Below, in pieces: positions 50,274 to 63,136 of a DNA stretch of 64,000 nt. The stretch's first letter is position 1. Each line of letters opens with the position of its first letter. The notes under the pieces are model-generated. The model made no database searches, had not been told where the DNA came from, and saw nothing but the letters and a program-made list of their open reading frames with translations. Source of the stretch: Cryptomeria japonica (taxonomy: Eukaryota > Streptophyta > Pinopsida > Cupressales > Cupressaceae); assembly GCF_030272615.1 (NCBI RefSeq), contig NC_081408.1, positions 621,360,476 to 621,424,475 on the forward strand, given 5' to 3'. Both the position numbers and the translations under genes were made by a program.

Positions 50274-52857
50274 TGCCTATGGGTTATGAGATAGATTTCG
50301 ACATTGCTCAATAGCAGATAGATGCCTTTTTAGCACTTCCAAGGCATGCTATTGAGAAAATATATGGCACCTATGAAGAGGTGAAAGAGATAGTAAAAAA
50401 GAGCATTGTTGTTCCGAAGGCTGTCAGAAAAGCCACCGGAATGATCAAGGATTTAACTAAAAACTTTGGAGAAGGTTCTAGCTCCACTCCTACTAAGAGT
50501 GATCAACTTTCAATCAAGGAAGAACCTGAAGCTCAAGAAGAAGCAATTACACTAAGCACCGAGTTTCCAAAGGGAAAAATTTTGAAAAGAAAGAAACAGG
50601 ATGCAACCAAGGTATCACCGACCCCACCAGTGAAGCGACCGAATACTAGATCATCTGTTGTGTCACTCGGTAAGAAGAAAAAGAATGTAGAAATGCGTAA
50701 GGTTACAAAAACTTATAGAAAGAAGAACATAAGACTAATTTTGGATAAAGAAGAAAGTCACACAGAGTCAAAAGATATAAATAAACTTTAGATTGTAAAA
50801 AGCACAAAGAAAGATGTACATAGTGTCGACAATTTTTGTGCAAAATTGAAGGAATATGGTGGATTTGGGTCATTTAGATATGTAAAATATGATACTAGAA
50901 TAGATGAAAAGAAGAGGCAAATAGAAGAGACTGTAATTAGTAGACTTCTCAGGTTCCAAGTAGTTCCATTGATAATAGATGGAAATATGCTATGGACTCG
51001 GAGAAGCAAATAAGAGAAAGAGTTTTGGTACATATCTTTCCAGATATGTCGGTAGATGAAATAAGAGATCACATGAAAAACTACCAAACAAATTTTCAAG
51101 TAAAACAAAGGGCATTAAAAATGATGAATGGACTATATCTTGAAGTTGAAAATGAAACCAAAGAGAAATGGAAGAAGATATTCAGGATTCAGACTAAAGA
51201 GCCAAAAGGTGAAGAAGAAATTGTTGACATCACTGAGCAAGATCCTGCTTCCACTATTCAGATAGATGAGGATGTCATAGACACTGAAGCATAGGAAGGA
51301 GAGATGATAGAAGGAAGCACCTATGCCAAATTGGTGTCCAGTGAATCAGTTTTGGAATAGGTTAAGCCTTATCCTCTGATCACCCAACAAGTCTCAGCCG
51401 AGAAACCTCACAACACAGATGAAGGCATAGAGGCTCTAAAGTATAAACAAGATGAACCTACCTCTCAGGCCACTGGAGAGAAAACTTCACAAGTTCCTTC
51501 AAGCACCGAGACAATTACCACTAAAATTCCAAGCAAGGAAACACCGAAGGATACAACAGAGGCTACATGAGCTGACAAAAGTGTTTCCTCTACCGAGAAA
51601 CATACCAAGGAAGGACAAGTCTCCAAAGCCATTATAACCATTCAATCAACAAAGGCATCGTCATCAAAGGAGAAGAAAGCAAAATGACACAGTTTTAAGG
51701 TAGATCTGTCAAAGCCTATTGTGCTACCAAATGTTGACCTAACAAAATTGAAAGGGCAAGCACTGATAGACTTCAGTGAGCTTTGTAAAGCCAAAGCAGA
51801 GCAAGAAAGAGAGATAGCTATTCAACAGAAGAACCGAGTACTTCAGGAGGTCAAAACATTATTGACAAAAATGATACCTAAAGCTACCATCAATAAAGAT
51901 GTTGTCATTCATGTGCAACTGGATGAACTACTCACTCAATTGGAGGAATCTAGAGTAGAAGCATCATAATACCTTAGCAAATTGAAGGAAAAAGAGCTAA
52001 CTACCAAGATGATTGAAGAAGTGCAAAAAGCAATTGCTATAGGTAAAATAAAGCTTATTGAATTCATTGCTGAGTTGTCCCCTCAACTCAAGCATATTAT
52101 TTATTTATTCCAAAAGTTATGTACATTTTCATTCTTCATCAAAGATATCAAGAATAAGATTGAAGTCATTGAAAAGGAGATCACCGATCTCTCAAATAAA
52201 TTGACTACCGAGCCAAATTTTCTTCAGAATTTTTATTCAAGGCTACAAACACTTATGGCTCAACAGTTAGAACTTCGAAATGAAGAGCATAAAATAAGAA
52301 TGGATACCATGACTCTTCAAACATTATTTAATCCCCATTTGTCATCAGTTCAAGAGCAGATCAACCGAGCTACCCAATTGTCAACTCAAGTCAAGGGAAG
52401 CACTTTAGATGGTTTGATCACACTGTCACCTGATATTACAACTCAGATTACAATACTGGAAAGTGTCAAGGATGCACTTAAGAACACTCTTACAGAAGCT
52501 CGTACAAAGTATAAATCTATTTTTAATCAGTTGCCCCCACCAAATGGTAACTAGTTTTGATGTTTGTCAAAAAGGGGGAGTGTACCGAACACATGACCGA
52601 GCATGAATATCTGAGTATACAGAGTATCCAAGTGTACAGTTGAAATTATCAGTGGGAGCATGGAACATCAGGAGCATGTAACATCAAGAGCATGGAAATA
52701 CAGAGCGTGGAACATCAATTTATATTTATAAGGGGAGTATGTATTTGAGTATGTATTTGAACATTGTATATACTGACATTTCAGTTTATTTTGTAAGTAT
52801 ATAGATTTTGTATTATGACTTTGAAAGGAGTTTTGTCAAACATACCAAACTAATGTC

Positions 52858-52869
52858 AAAAGGGGAGAT
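52858..52869 (+). other. Polypurine tract of element B
   Basis: AAAAGGGGAGAT immediately precedes the 3' LTR. Confidence 0.75.
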
Positions 52870-54093
52870 TATTTCTATTTACTAAGTTGGCATTAGTTTT
52901 ATGCCCAAAGTCATTCTATATACTCTAGTCAGTTAATACTACTGAAAAGTCCAGTCGATAAACACCAAAGTCACTAGTGTTGGTTACAGAAGAAAGACAA
53001 GTCACCAAGATGATACACACCAAGTTGTGAACTGAGACATATGAAGAATGTCTACTGAGTAAGGTTTATATGTTTACCGAGCAACAAAGAAGGAATACTG
53101 AGTTAATCTGAACTGAGTGAAAACGTCTTACCAGATTCAATGAACCTGGACACACATGTGAAATTAGTTACATAATTCAAGAAGATGAAACCGTTACTAC
53201 ATAGGAAATTGCATTTAAAGATTTTGTATGATTTTGAGGAAGAATATCCAATGAAATAATTTCTAAGTTTATTCATTCAATAAAACATGTTTGTATGATC
53301 GAAGCATGAACAGATCATCATCTCAGAGATCTATATAAACATAATGATTTGAGTATATGAAATGATATGATGTGTAATAAGAAAAGAGACAAAAAGGAAA
53401 GACATAGTTTAGTATGAAGAAAGAAGATTGACAAAGATAATCACAGGTTACCGAGAAGGTTTTAGAGAACATTTTAAGAGGACAAAGTATATAGAAGTGG
53501 TTACCGAGTTGATTTATCAATTACCGAGGAATGCTATGAGAAAGGTAATTTTATATTGAGCACATAGAGTCTACTATAACATTTCAGATGTGAAGTTGCA
53601 GATATTTTGTAAAGATTTTTGATTGAAATTTTAAGTTGTAATAGAAACCTTTAACAGGGTAAAAGACTCTAATAAAGTCTATAAATTGTAAAGCCTTTAA
53701 CCAGGTACAACATTTTGTAGAAGTGTTTGTAAAATCCTTTAGCGAGATAGATCTAAAGATCTTTATACTCCTAACAGGGTAAGCTATCAGAAATGGCTAA
53801 ACATGTAGCTCTAATCGAGCAATCTTGATTACTGCAGTAGTGAAGTTATGGGTGCCATCCCCACTGCAGTTTTTCTCTCTAACCAAGAGTTTTTGCGTGA
53901 CCAAAAATCTTTGTGTTATGGAGTGATATTTTGATGTATGTTATTTCTATGATTATGTTTCAGTATTACATATCTTTGAGACCAACAATACATAGTTTGT
54001 GTTTATCAGTAAAATTGTTTTTCAAGAAAAGTTTTGAAGTACTGATTCACCCCTCCCCTCTCAGTACATTAGCCTTCCAAGTAAGACCTAAAA
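52870..54093 (+). repeat. 3' LTR of element B
   Basis: 1224 bp, from TATTTCTATTTACTAAG to GACCTAAAA (expected CCTAACA). Homologous along its length to 38429-39659. Confidence 0.87.
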
Positions 54094-54148
54094 CTCTTAC
54101 CTTTAACCATGTAGGGTGACATTACCAAATCTTACAACTCCGCCATCG
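54094..54148. repeat. Right copy of the duplicated target flanking element B
   Basis: It starts exactly at the LTR edge ('ctcttacctttaacc') and repeats 38372-38428. A2 protease sequence continues to its right. Confidence 0.8.
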
Positions 54149-55258
54149 AATTCCTTCAGAGAAATAAATTTGCTCCGATCATCGGTCATGTGATGTGAAC
54201 AACCACTATCAATGATCCAATTATCAGAGTTATCCATCCTGGATAATAATACCTTCTGGTCTGACATCTCTTCTTTAATGGCTACAAACACAATATCTTC
54301 ATTATCATCACCATCAGATTCTTCGTCAATAATACCACCATCAACAATAATAAGACAATCTCTTTTGCCTTTACCCTTATACTTCTTGGATTTCTCTCGT
54401 TTGTGCTCATTATCACCATTAGGATAGTTAGCAGTTGTGTCCAATCTTGTTGCATGTAAAACATTTCAAAGCTAATTTACCTTTATATTTACCAGTACCT
54501 CTAGGCAACTGCTTGGCCATCAATGCTTCAAGCTCAACTAAAATCTCTTCATCATCAACTTCTCTGCTAGATTTGGATTCATAACTATGACTAGCATCTC
54601 TACTTTTCCTCATAGATAGGTTAGAAACAAAAGCTCTAAATGTAGACTCAGATTTTTGTACACTACCATCACAACCATTTAATTCAAAAGTAGTAAGCTT
54701 TCCAATGATGGAGTCAAGAGTTACCTTACTTTTGTCAATGGACTTTAGCTCCTGAATAGTTGCAACTCGGATAGTGTAGACCGGTAGCAGGGTTCTCAGT
54801 ACCTTACTGATCACTATGGAATCTTCCACTTTACCTCCTGCACTCTTAAGTTCACTAACTATCTCCTTTATCCTTTGACCATACTGTTGGATATTCTTAC
54901 CTTCAACCATCTGTATGTCATCAAACTTTCCTCTTAAACTCTCTTCTTTAGCAATCTTGACATGTTCATCACCGCTATAAATCTCTTCAAGTTTTTTCCA
55001 TGACTCATATGTAGTCTCTAGACCATGAACATCTACATACTCTGCATCAAACAAAAAACAAATAATGGCCTCTAATGCTTGATGATTTTCTTGTTGCTCT
55101 TTCTTTTGATCATCAGTCAACATCCCAATAGGTGCAACATATTTAGTATCGACATTTTCCCAATACTGGCTTCCCAGACTCTTGATATAAATTTTCATTT
55201 TGTCACTCCATATCCTATAGTTCTCTCTAATAAACTTTGGACCTTCCTTCTTCATCAT
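54094..55258 (-). pseudogene. gag: Copia A2 gag and protease start
   Basis: On the minus strand the long open gag (from ATG 55258, MMKKEGPKFIRENYRIW) runs to the zinc knuckle CFTCNKIGHNC near 54460-54428, where a short frame disruption lies. The frame resumes as NYPNGDNEHKREK and leads to protease NWIIDSGCSHHMTDD near 54210-54170, with the D-S-G catalytic site intact (unlike A1). It is then cut by element B at ...VRFGN. This is the best preserved A-family gag in the window. Confidence 0.9.
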
Positions 55259-55304
55259 GATCTGCAAGATATTTACCTCAAGTTGTTAGTCTTAGACCTT
55301 AGAG

Positions 55305-55316
55305 GACCTGATACCA
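55305..55316 (-). other. Primer-binding site of Copia A2
   Basis: The minus strand reads TGGTATCAGGTC three bases from the LTR end; it matches the initiator-Met complement at 10 of 12 positions. Confidence 0.78.
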
Positions 55317-55318
55317 AT

Positions 55319-56719
55319 TGATGGTATGATGAAATAATAAGTATCTAATCAACTACTAAGAGGGGGGTGAATCAGTAGATAAAAAAATTGATACAAACTT
55401 CACCAATGTCAAAAATCAATCTCTCAAAGTAAACTTAGAACTAATAATGTAATACCACTATCAAGATAAAAACTCATAAGATAAACCGCTTGACTATTAT
55501 AACAAATTAACAGTAAACAACTTCAAACTCATAAACATCCAAATGCTTTTTCATATGTCAATGGAGTTCATTTCTCAATGCTTCTGGTTACTAGGACTTA
55601 TCAAAGTAGTTATGTAGTTAAGTAAATCAATCATGAAAACATAACCACAAAAAAATTCACAACAACACATATATTTTTGATGTGGAAACCCAAATAGGTA
55701 TAAACCAAGGTGAGATGAGACTCACAAGATAATTATCTGAACTCTTCTGAAGTTTTCCCTATTAGGAGCCTAGCCTTTTAAAGCTTTACAAAAAGTTTTG
55801 TTAAGAACTGATCCTCCTAGGAATCACCCGGTTAAGGGATTGACTACAGTGCCTTGTTAGAAGAAATACCCTATAAAGGAGTAACCTCGGTAGAGGATTT
55901 GAAAATCCAATCTAACGGATCACCTTGTTAGAGGATTTGAATAGTACCAAGCTTGTTAGAGCTTACCCAGTTAGGGGATTTCAATTCTGCTGTAATTATT
56001 AGAAAACAACAAGAGTTTGTTGATCTGTCTTAATAGAATGACACTTTCTTGATCACATCCATTTGATGCTCCTATCTGCCTTTACTCAAACTGCAGATAC
56101 ATCATCCGGTTTGACAACCACACACTCAACTGATATGTGCCCACTCTTTGCCAACTCATTAAACTAAACAACTTCATCGACCTTAAATACAAATCAATCA
56201 GGTTGGTTACACAACAAAGACTTAATTCTCATAGAGATTACAAACAAATTAGTTCAAGTATGACCGTTGGATTACATAGCAATCTCTGCACATCAATCAA
56301 GAAAACCTTGATCTCTCCTTGATCACATCTTCATCAAACTTAGTAACTCATCACATGCTTTGCATTAGATGTAATACATTTTCTCATTCCCTAGACAAAA
56401 ACCGTTACAACAACTTGCCAAAATCTCTTGGAATTGTCTTCATACAATAATCGTACATGTCATAATCATTACTGCTCATCATCAGATCATAAACCAATAT
56501 AGCTAATTCACCAAACTTAATCGGTTAGGTTTTATCAAAAACAACAGGTAGGGTTTACCAGTTACATCAATAGATAGGGTTTTCACCGGTTACCGGTTCT
56601 CCACACAAATTCTTCCTATCGGATATAGTAACAATATTAACAAAATTATCATTATTGGTTAATTGACATCAATGACAACATAACATATCATTAATGTAAT
56701 CTTCATGCAAATGCCAACA
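55319..56719 (-). repeat. 5' LTR of Copia A2
   Basis: 1401 bp, uninterrupted. The minus strand begins TGTTGGCATTTGCATG at 56719 and ends CATACCATCA at 55319. It is the reference that shows where the TIR transposon broke the 3' LTR. Confidence 0.92.
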
Positions 56720-56724
56720 AATAT

Positions 56725-58861
56725 AACATCTCTACTTCTAATTATTTTTTGGTTTTCAAAATCCCAAAACTGATAACAAAAGTCATCCATTCCATATCCA
56801 ATGAAGGTACATTTTTTAGATTTAGCATTAAGATTGGTTCTGTTTTCTTTATCAACATGGACAAAAGCTTCACAGCCAAAGGTTTTTAGAAAAAAATAGT
56901 TTACCTTTTTACTAGCCCATGCCTCCTCTAGAATTCCACCATCCAAAGGATTTGAAGATCCCCTATTTATCAAATAAACAACAGTATATACAATATCTAC
57001 CCAAAAATGTAGGGGTAGTCCAACATGCAATCTCATTCTCCTTGCATGCCCCATGATGGTCCTATTCATTCTCTCAAACACAACATTTTCTTATGGGGTT
57101 CTTGGAACTATTTTCTGCCTTTGAATTCCATTGAAGAAATAATACTCTTCAAATTATTTGTTGTAATACTCACCTCCATTATCAAATCTAAGACACTTCG
57201 ACTTTTTTCGTGTCTCATTCTCACCCAAAGCTTTCCATTTCTTAAAAGTTTCAAAATCTTTTGATTTCTATTTTAGGAAATATACCCATGTTTTCTTGGT
57301 TGCATCATCTATAAAAATAGCATAATAACAAGAGCCACAAAGAGATGATACTTGAGCCGGTCCTAATACATCTAAGTGCATAAGCTTTAATTTCTCACTC
57401 TTCTTCTCTTTTCCAACCTTGAGAAATTTGACTCTTTTTTATTTACCATATACACAATTTTCACAAAATTCTAAATCAATCTGCTTCAATCCCGGAAACA
57501 AATTTTTAGAGTGAAGGATTTTCATCATTTTCTCAATCATGTGCCCAAGTCTATGGTGCCACAATTTTGAATCTGTCCTTGCATCATCTATTTTAGTTGT
57601 CCTTGCATCAACTTTTTCTATAGCAGCTAAGGTAAAATAAGTATTACCAGTACAAAAATACAATGTGCCTACCTTTGTACCTTTTAGCTACTACTAATGC
57701 ACCTTTAGTGACCTTCCAGACATTGTCTGTAAAGGTAACTATGTAGCCTTCACTGCCTAGTTATCCTACAGAAATTAATTTTTTTCTTAAATTAGGAACA
57801 TGCCTTACCTCCTACAACAAAAAGTCACTTCCATTCTGCAACTTGATTTTTATCTTTCCTTTACCAACAATCTGGCCGGGCTCATCATCACCCAAATATA
57901 CTTGTCCAAAATCACCTTGAACATAATCTAGAAAATATTTTTTATGGGGTGTGGCATGAAATGAAGCCCCTAAATCCATTACCCAATAATCATTAACATT
58001 ATCTAAACACAGAATCAAGACATCTTGTAAAGTATTACTTGCAACATTAGCTTCCTAAGTATTGTCATCTTCATTTCCATCTCCTTGTTTGTTTTTCTGA
58101 GTCCACCAATCTTTCTTTAAATGTCATGGATTTACATAGTACCAGCAATCCTTTCTGCCTTTGTATTGGGAGCATCCTTTCTTTGACTTCCCTCATGACT
58201 TCTCACACCCAGGGCCTTTTCCTATTTCCTTTGATCTTCCCCTCTTCTCTATATTCAAAATAGTATCTGATGATGTTGAAGTCTCACATGTGATTTTCCA
58301 TTGCATTTCCTTGCTTAGGATAACACCAACAACATCATCAACTTTCAAAGTGTTTGTACCAGAGATAGAGTTAGTTACAACCATAACCAAGCTATAGCAA
58401 CTTTCTAGCAAAGAACATAAAATTAAGAGATCCCTAACCTCTTCATCAAAGTTAACTTTTACAGAAGATAGTTGGTAGGTAACTATATTAAATTCATTTA
58501 AATGATCTACTACAGATCCTCCATCACTCATTTTTATGTTAAACAAACACTTCATAAGAAATACCTTATTCGAAGCTGAGGGTTTCTCATATAGTTTATC
58601 CAATATAGACATCAAATATATAGTCATTGTTACTTTTGATATATTGAATGCTACAGATGGTGCAAGACACAACCAAATGGTTCCCAATGCCTTTATGTCC
58701 AGAATATCCCAATCTTCATCTGACATCACGGTTAGTTTCTTTGTCTTTCCTTCCAATGGCCACCGCAAATCCTTTTGATATAGGTAATCCTTCATCTACA
58801 TTTTCCATAACTGATAGTTCTAGTCATTGACCTTATCGACCTTGAATTTAGTTTCCTCCAT
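56725..58861 (-). pseudogene. gag-pol: Copia C gag, protease and integrase
   Basis: Minus strand from ATG 58861 (MEETKFKVDKVND, then a stop). Gag (58795-58193) contains KDYLYQKDLRWPLEGK and LMSILDKLYEKPSASNK, typical of the short gag of Tork-like plant Copia. A degenerate knuckle lies near 58140. Protease near 57990-57950 reads WVMDLGASFHAT, so the catalytic D-S-G is D-L-G. GAG-pre-integrase has LWHHRLGHM and CENCVYGK (57663-57439). Integrase remnants include MFERMNRTIMGHARRM and FLKTFGCEAFVHV (57081-56740), ending RSRDVIF at the A2 junction. Stops and frame changes are frequent. Confidence 0.87.
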
Positions 58862-58909
58862 TGTTGCCAACCAAATCTGAAAGTCCCTGCCAATTTACAA
58901 AAATACATG

Positions 58910-58921
58910 TCTCTGATACAA
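58910..58921 (-). other. Primer-binding site of Copia C
   Basis: The minus strand reads TTGTATCAGAGA just inside the LTR; initiator-Met type with changes at both ends. Confidence 0.72.
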
Positions 58922-58923
58922 AT

Positions 58924-59304
58924 TGTTAGGATTTAGGCAGATCTGGAGCAAATACAAACTAACAATTTTATACAGATACAAACACAAAAGATTAAGAAAA
59001 AGGCATAACACATATAACACAAAGATTTAACATGGTTCACCCAAGATGGGCTACATCTACACAACACAGTCGTCCAATCTTTTTTTATTATCCAGTAAAT
59101 CAATACAATAATACTACAATGTCATTTTCATTCCGACCACTTTTAACATGCAATTTTTTTTTAGGGCAACATATAAAGTCAGCTAGTTTAGGGTTTTTTC
59201 AATAGTTTTTTTTCAACAAATAATGGCATAAAATAGTCTTGAACCCCGATGAGGATACATAATGAGTATATAGTACTTGCATGATCAATCACCACATATC
59301 AAAA
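58924..59304 (-). repeat. 5' LTR of Copia C
   Basis: 381 bp. The minus strand starts TTTTGATATGTGG (TGTT changed to TTTT) at 59304 and ends CTAACA at 58924. TSD CATGG follows at 59305-59309. Confidence 0.88.
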
Positions 59305-59309
59305 CATGG

Positions 59310-59373
59310 TGCACATGATACCTTGTTTCTACATCCTGATGAGCAAGCAGAAATGGTGAGACATGTATCCAAC
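59310..59373. other. Short flank between Copia C and TIR transposon copy 2
   Basis: 64 bp that once adjoined 18316. Joined across the empty site it has a short open frame, but nothing recognisable. Confidence 0.5.
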
Positions 59374-59422
59374 GGGTAAGTGCAGAAAAATGGTGGTCAA
59401 AAAGGGGGGTATAAGTCGACAC
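59374..59422 (+). repeat. Left terminal inverted repeat of copy 2
   Basis: Homologous to 21191-21239, including 'atggtggtcaaaaaggg' and 'taagtcgacac'. Confidence 0.85.
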
Positions 59423-60219
59423 TTTTTTTCTGAAATCAAGTGAACCTAAACTTGGAGGCAAAATTTGAAAGTCATCCACTCAGAATATGAAGATGATCAA
59501 AGAACAAATATTGTAGTACTCTGAATCTAGTTTCCAAACTACTAAACTTTTTCAAAATTGGATAAGATTTAGGGGGTCAAATCCTTCGTGCACGAAAAAC
59601 AAACCTTGATTTGTTTTTAAAAATGTAACATAGTGTCTGACATGTGCATCAAAAAAGTCATAGTTAGATTTAGTATTTTGATAAATCCTTTGACAAAAAG
59701 ATAGTTAAGAGTGAGCACTAGAAGATGTGTATTTTTTGTAATTTTTTGTTGAGTATTTTTTTTTATGATTTTTCCAATCAAGCACATCCTGAAAAATTAG
59801 GTACCTATTCGTGCATGAATCATAAGTTGCACTAAACAAATCGAAAATACATTTTTTTTTTTAAATTATAAAGAATCAAGTGCACTATAATAATATATAA
59901 AGTTTTTAAATTTCGATAATTATATCAAAATTTATTAAAAAAATGGTGCACCTATGTCTATGAGAACTATGGAAACACTGGTAAAAGAAATTAAATAATA
60001 ATATGTTACTGTTGTTCAAATTTTTAGAAAATTATATGATTAGAAAGCTTAGAAAATGGGTGAAAATATGGTGGCAATTTTAGAAATACCCACTTGATGA
60101 AGTGTAAACTTGATGATGACAAAGTTGATAAAATAAAATACATCAAAAATGAGGGAAATGGAGGGAAATCAAACTTCCAAACCGTAGCTTTGTCATCCAG
60201 GCCTATTTCCAATCCTAAA

Positions 60220-60362
60220 TAGTCAAAAGCGCATACGGGGTACTTCTGGTATAAAAAACGCGTACGGGGTACTTATGGTGTAAGAAGCGCGTACATGCTA
60301 TGTTTACTATAAACAACCCGTACGCGCTATGTTTACTATAAATAGTGCATACGCGCTACGTT
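60220..60362. promoter_or_regulatory. Left subterminal GCGTACGC-like motif cluster of copy 2
   Basis: Five better preserved words in 140 bp: gcgcatacggggtac, aacgcgtacggggtac, agcgcgtacatgc, acccgtacgcgct and tgcatacgcgctac. Spacing is about 25-32 bp. A core of GCGTACGCGC fits most of them and is itself palindromic. Confidence 0.6.
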
Positions 60363-60545
60363 TGTTTAAATTTTGGATGTGTATAATATGATATTGTATA
60401 TATAATATGTGTATATACATATAATATATAATTTATATATATATATATAATATTTATATATTTGTATATAATAATATACAATATATTAAGTATATATACA
60501 CACATATAAGTGTATTGTCTCCTCCTCTTGAGTGCGTACAAGGTG

Positions 60546-60596
<51 letters not shown>

Positions 60597-60740
60597 CCCA
60601 TCCCTCTCTCACTCCCTCTCTCCCCTTCTCCCTTCCTCCATACCCCATCCCTCTCTCACTCCCTCTCTCCCCTTCTCCCTTCCTCCATACCCCATCCCTC
60701 TCTCTCTTCTTCTCTCCCTCCCTCCCCCCATACCCCACTG
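60363..60740. repeat. (TA)n-like, (CT)n and pyrimidine repeat tract of copy 2
   Basis: Equivalent to 22141-22565. The pure (CT)n run is at about 60545-60591, followed by 'ccataccccatccctctctcact' units. Confidence 0.8.
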
Positions 60741-61299
60741 CAACTACGTCAGCACTTCTATAGATGTAAGTAAATTTATTTCTTGTCTTCAACTTCCTCT
60801 TTGATTTTTATCATGTATGCTTTCCTAACAAAATTGACTGTTGGATTTGTGTGTGTATATTGAATAGGAGGAAGAAGGGTCTAAAATTCAACCACTGGTG
60901 CATTACCGTGACAAACAAGGAAACCTGCAACAATATTATTCTTGAATGTGTTTTTAATGAGCAGAGTAGATGTGGAAAATAGTGTCAACAAAGCAAAATG
61001 ATGAGTCAAAGTACCTTCAATATGTTTTGTAGAAGGAAACAACTAGTAGGAAGAGAAAGATGGAGAGTGACATAGATGATGTCCTAGAGAATGATAGTGG
61101 TGGGTATGCGAGAGTTCCCATGTTGTTACACAATGCCTGTCACCTAAAGAAATTAAAATTTATTGTAAGCATGGCAATGGTAGTATATGATGATCATCAC
61201 TTGTCAAAAGGCTTGGGAGGGTACATATCCATGAAAGAAATCAAGTGTGTAATTCCTATAGTCACAATCGAGATCAATCCTATAACCTTTCAAATTTAA
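60741..61299 (+). pseudogene. Small ORF of the TIR transposon (copy 2)
   Basis: Candidate leader intron 60766-60867. ATG at 60970 (MWKIVSTKQ) opens the same frame as in copy 1. A stop lies 21 codons in (after YLQYVL); from MESDIDDVLENDSGGYARV (61060) it is open to 61299. The basic SRKRK motif is kept. Since each copy has one stop at a different place, selection on this frame before inactivation is plausible. Confidence 0.5.
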
Positions 61300-61496
61300 T
61301 AGCATCATATGTTTTAGAAAGGAAGCACTATTAGAGTTAGGTCAAGCTCTTACATTTTCTTTTTAGTGAAGCCTCATTGTTTGTTCGCTTGGAGTATATG
61401 TTATGCTGACAATGGTCTAACTTAGCTATATCAAAAATAAACTATTGGTGTTCTATTGTATGATGTTTTATTTTTAACTTTAAATAATATATCATT

Positions 61497-61835
61497 TTAT
61501 TAGCCCACCATATGACCTCTTAGGTGTCATTAGAGGTCATATTGTTTCCTAAGAGGTCATATGGTGTCATGTGACCCCTTAGGACACCATATGACCCCTT
61601 AAGACATCATACGACCCATAACAACACCATATGGTGTCCTAAGGGGCCATAGGATGCCATATGACCCCTCGAGACACCATACGACCCATAACAACACCAT
61701 ATGGTGTCTTAAAGGGTCATATGGTGTTCTATGACCCTTTAGGACACTATTTGGTGTCTTTAGGGATCATATGGTGTCCTAAGGGGCCATATGGTCTCCA
61801 ACGACCCCTTAGGACTCCATATGGTGCCATTATGA
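61497..61835. repeat. Palindromic short-repeat cluster of copy 2
   Basis: More regular than in copy 1: repeated 'catatgaccccttaggacacc' and inverted 'ggtgtcctaaggggccatatg' words, about every 20-30 bp. The frame starting at 61661 reads through this cluster into the CT tract and is not a gene. Confidence 0.8.
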
Positions 61836-62758
<923 letters not shown>

Positions 62759-63136
62759 GTCCAATATTTTATGGACTAACAACGTGCACATAGTTATTAA
62801 TATAGCGTGTACATGGTACTTAGACATAGTTTTAGTTGCCCAAGAGCCTCAACGGACTAAAAAGAAATTTTTGAGGTCATTGAAGGCCCCACTGTAACTG
62901 TGTCTGCACTTCTATCACTGTTTTATACATAGAAGTAAGTGATTTTTTTGTTTTTGCATGATTTCAAATGATTGAATTGTTAATCTTATTAGTTTGGTCA
63001 ATATTATTGTGATTGTTTAATAGTTTGATTCAAAAAAATAATGATAAAATGTATATTTATGGTTATTTATTTGTTTATGAACTTTTGTTTACATATATAT
63101 GTAATATGATTCTATTTAGGACAACCGATATCAACC
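62759..63136 (+). promoter_or_regulatory. Leader and intron upstream of transposase-like gene, copy 2
   Basis: Starts directly after the CT tract. Leader 'aggccccactgtaactgtgtctgcact', donor GTAAGTG at 62935, acceptor TATTTAG at 63119. Two weak GCGTAC-like words lie near 62784 and 62804. Copy 1 carries about 200 bp more here (24726-24950). Confidence 0.5.

Larger units (their letters stand above)
41588..52554 (+). pseudogene. Element B large protein of unknown family, split by Copia D
   Basis: ATG 41588 (MAPKVQKPVVVETI) starts the first part, which runs to 42622. Removing Copia D and one TSD copy makes it continue at 50279 and end at 52554. The N-terminal third has a folded-domain look: FSLILDRVLLIEDVRF, RVDELGHNDIKEMYDKLC, and TKEIIHIITGYPIFD. 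The middle is Lys/Glu/Thr/Pro-rich and probably disordered (about 50430-51700). The C-terminal third (51720-52554) is helical and Gln/Glu/Lys-rich, ending NQLPPPNGN. There are several stops (42041, 42195, 50311, 50789, 51292, 51358, 51568 and others) and a probable frame change near 42195-42360. No protease, integrase or polymerase motif is present, and I do not recognise the family. Confidence 0.55.
38429..54093 (+). mobile_element. Element B: non-autonomous LTR retrotransposon without pol, with novel ORFs
   Basis: LTRs 38429-39659 and 52870-54093 (about 1.2 kb), primer site TGGTATTAGAGA and a PPT are present, so the LTR framework is that of a Copia-type element. Removing nested element D (42628-50273) leaves about 8 kb. 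The interior encodes a coiled-coil/zinc-knuckle protein (39722-41074) and a large unknown protein (41588-52554). I find no protease, integrase, reverse transcriptase or RNase H motif. A solo LTR of the same family lies at 14805-15928, so the family did amplify. The LTRs differ by roughly 10% by eye, an old insertion. Confidence 0.85.

Noticed and set aside
59310-59373. Host coding exon rebuilt across the Copia C empty site
   Set aside because: Joining 18316 to 59310 gives only short open frames in competing phases without a recognisable motif.
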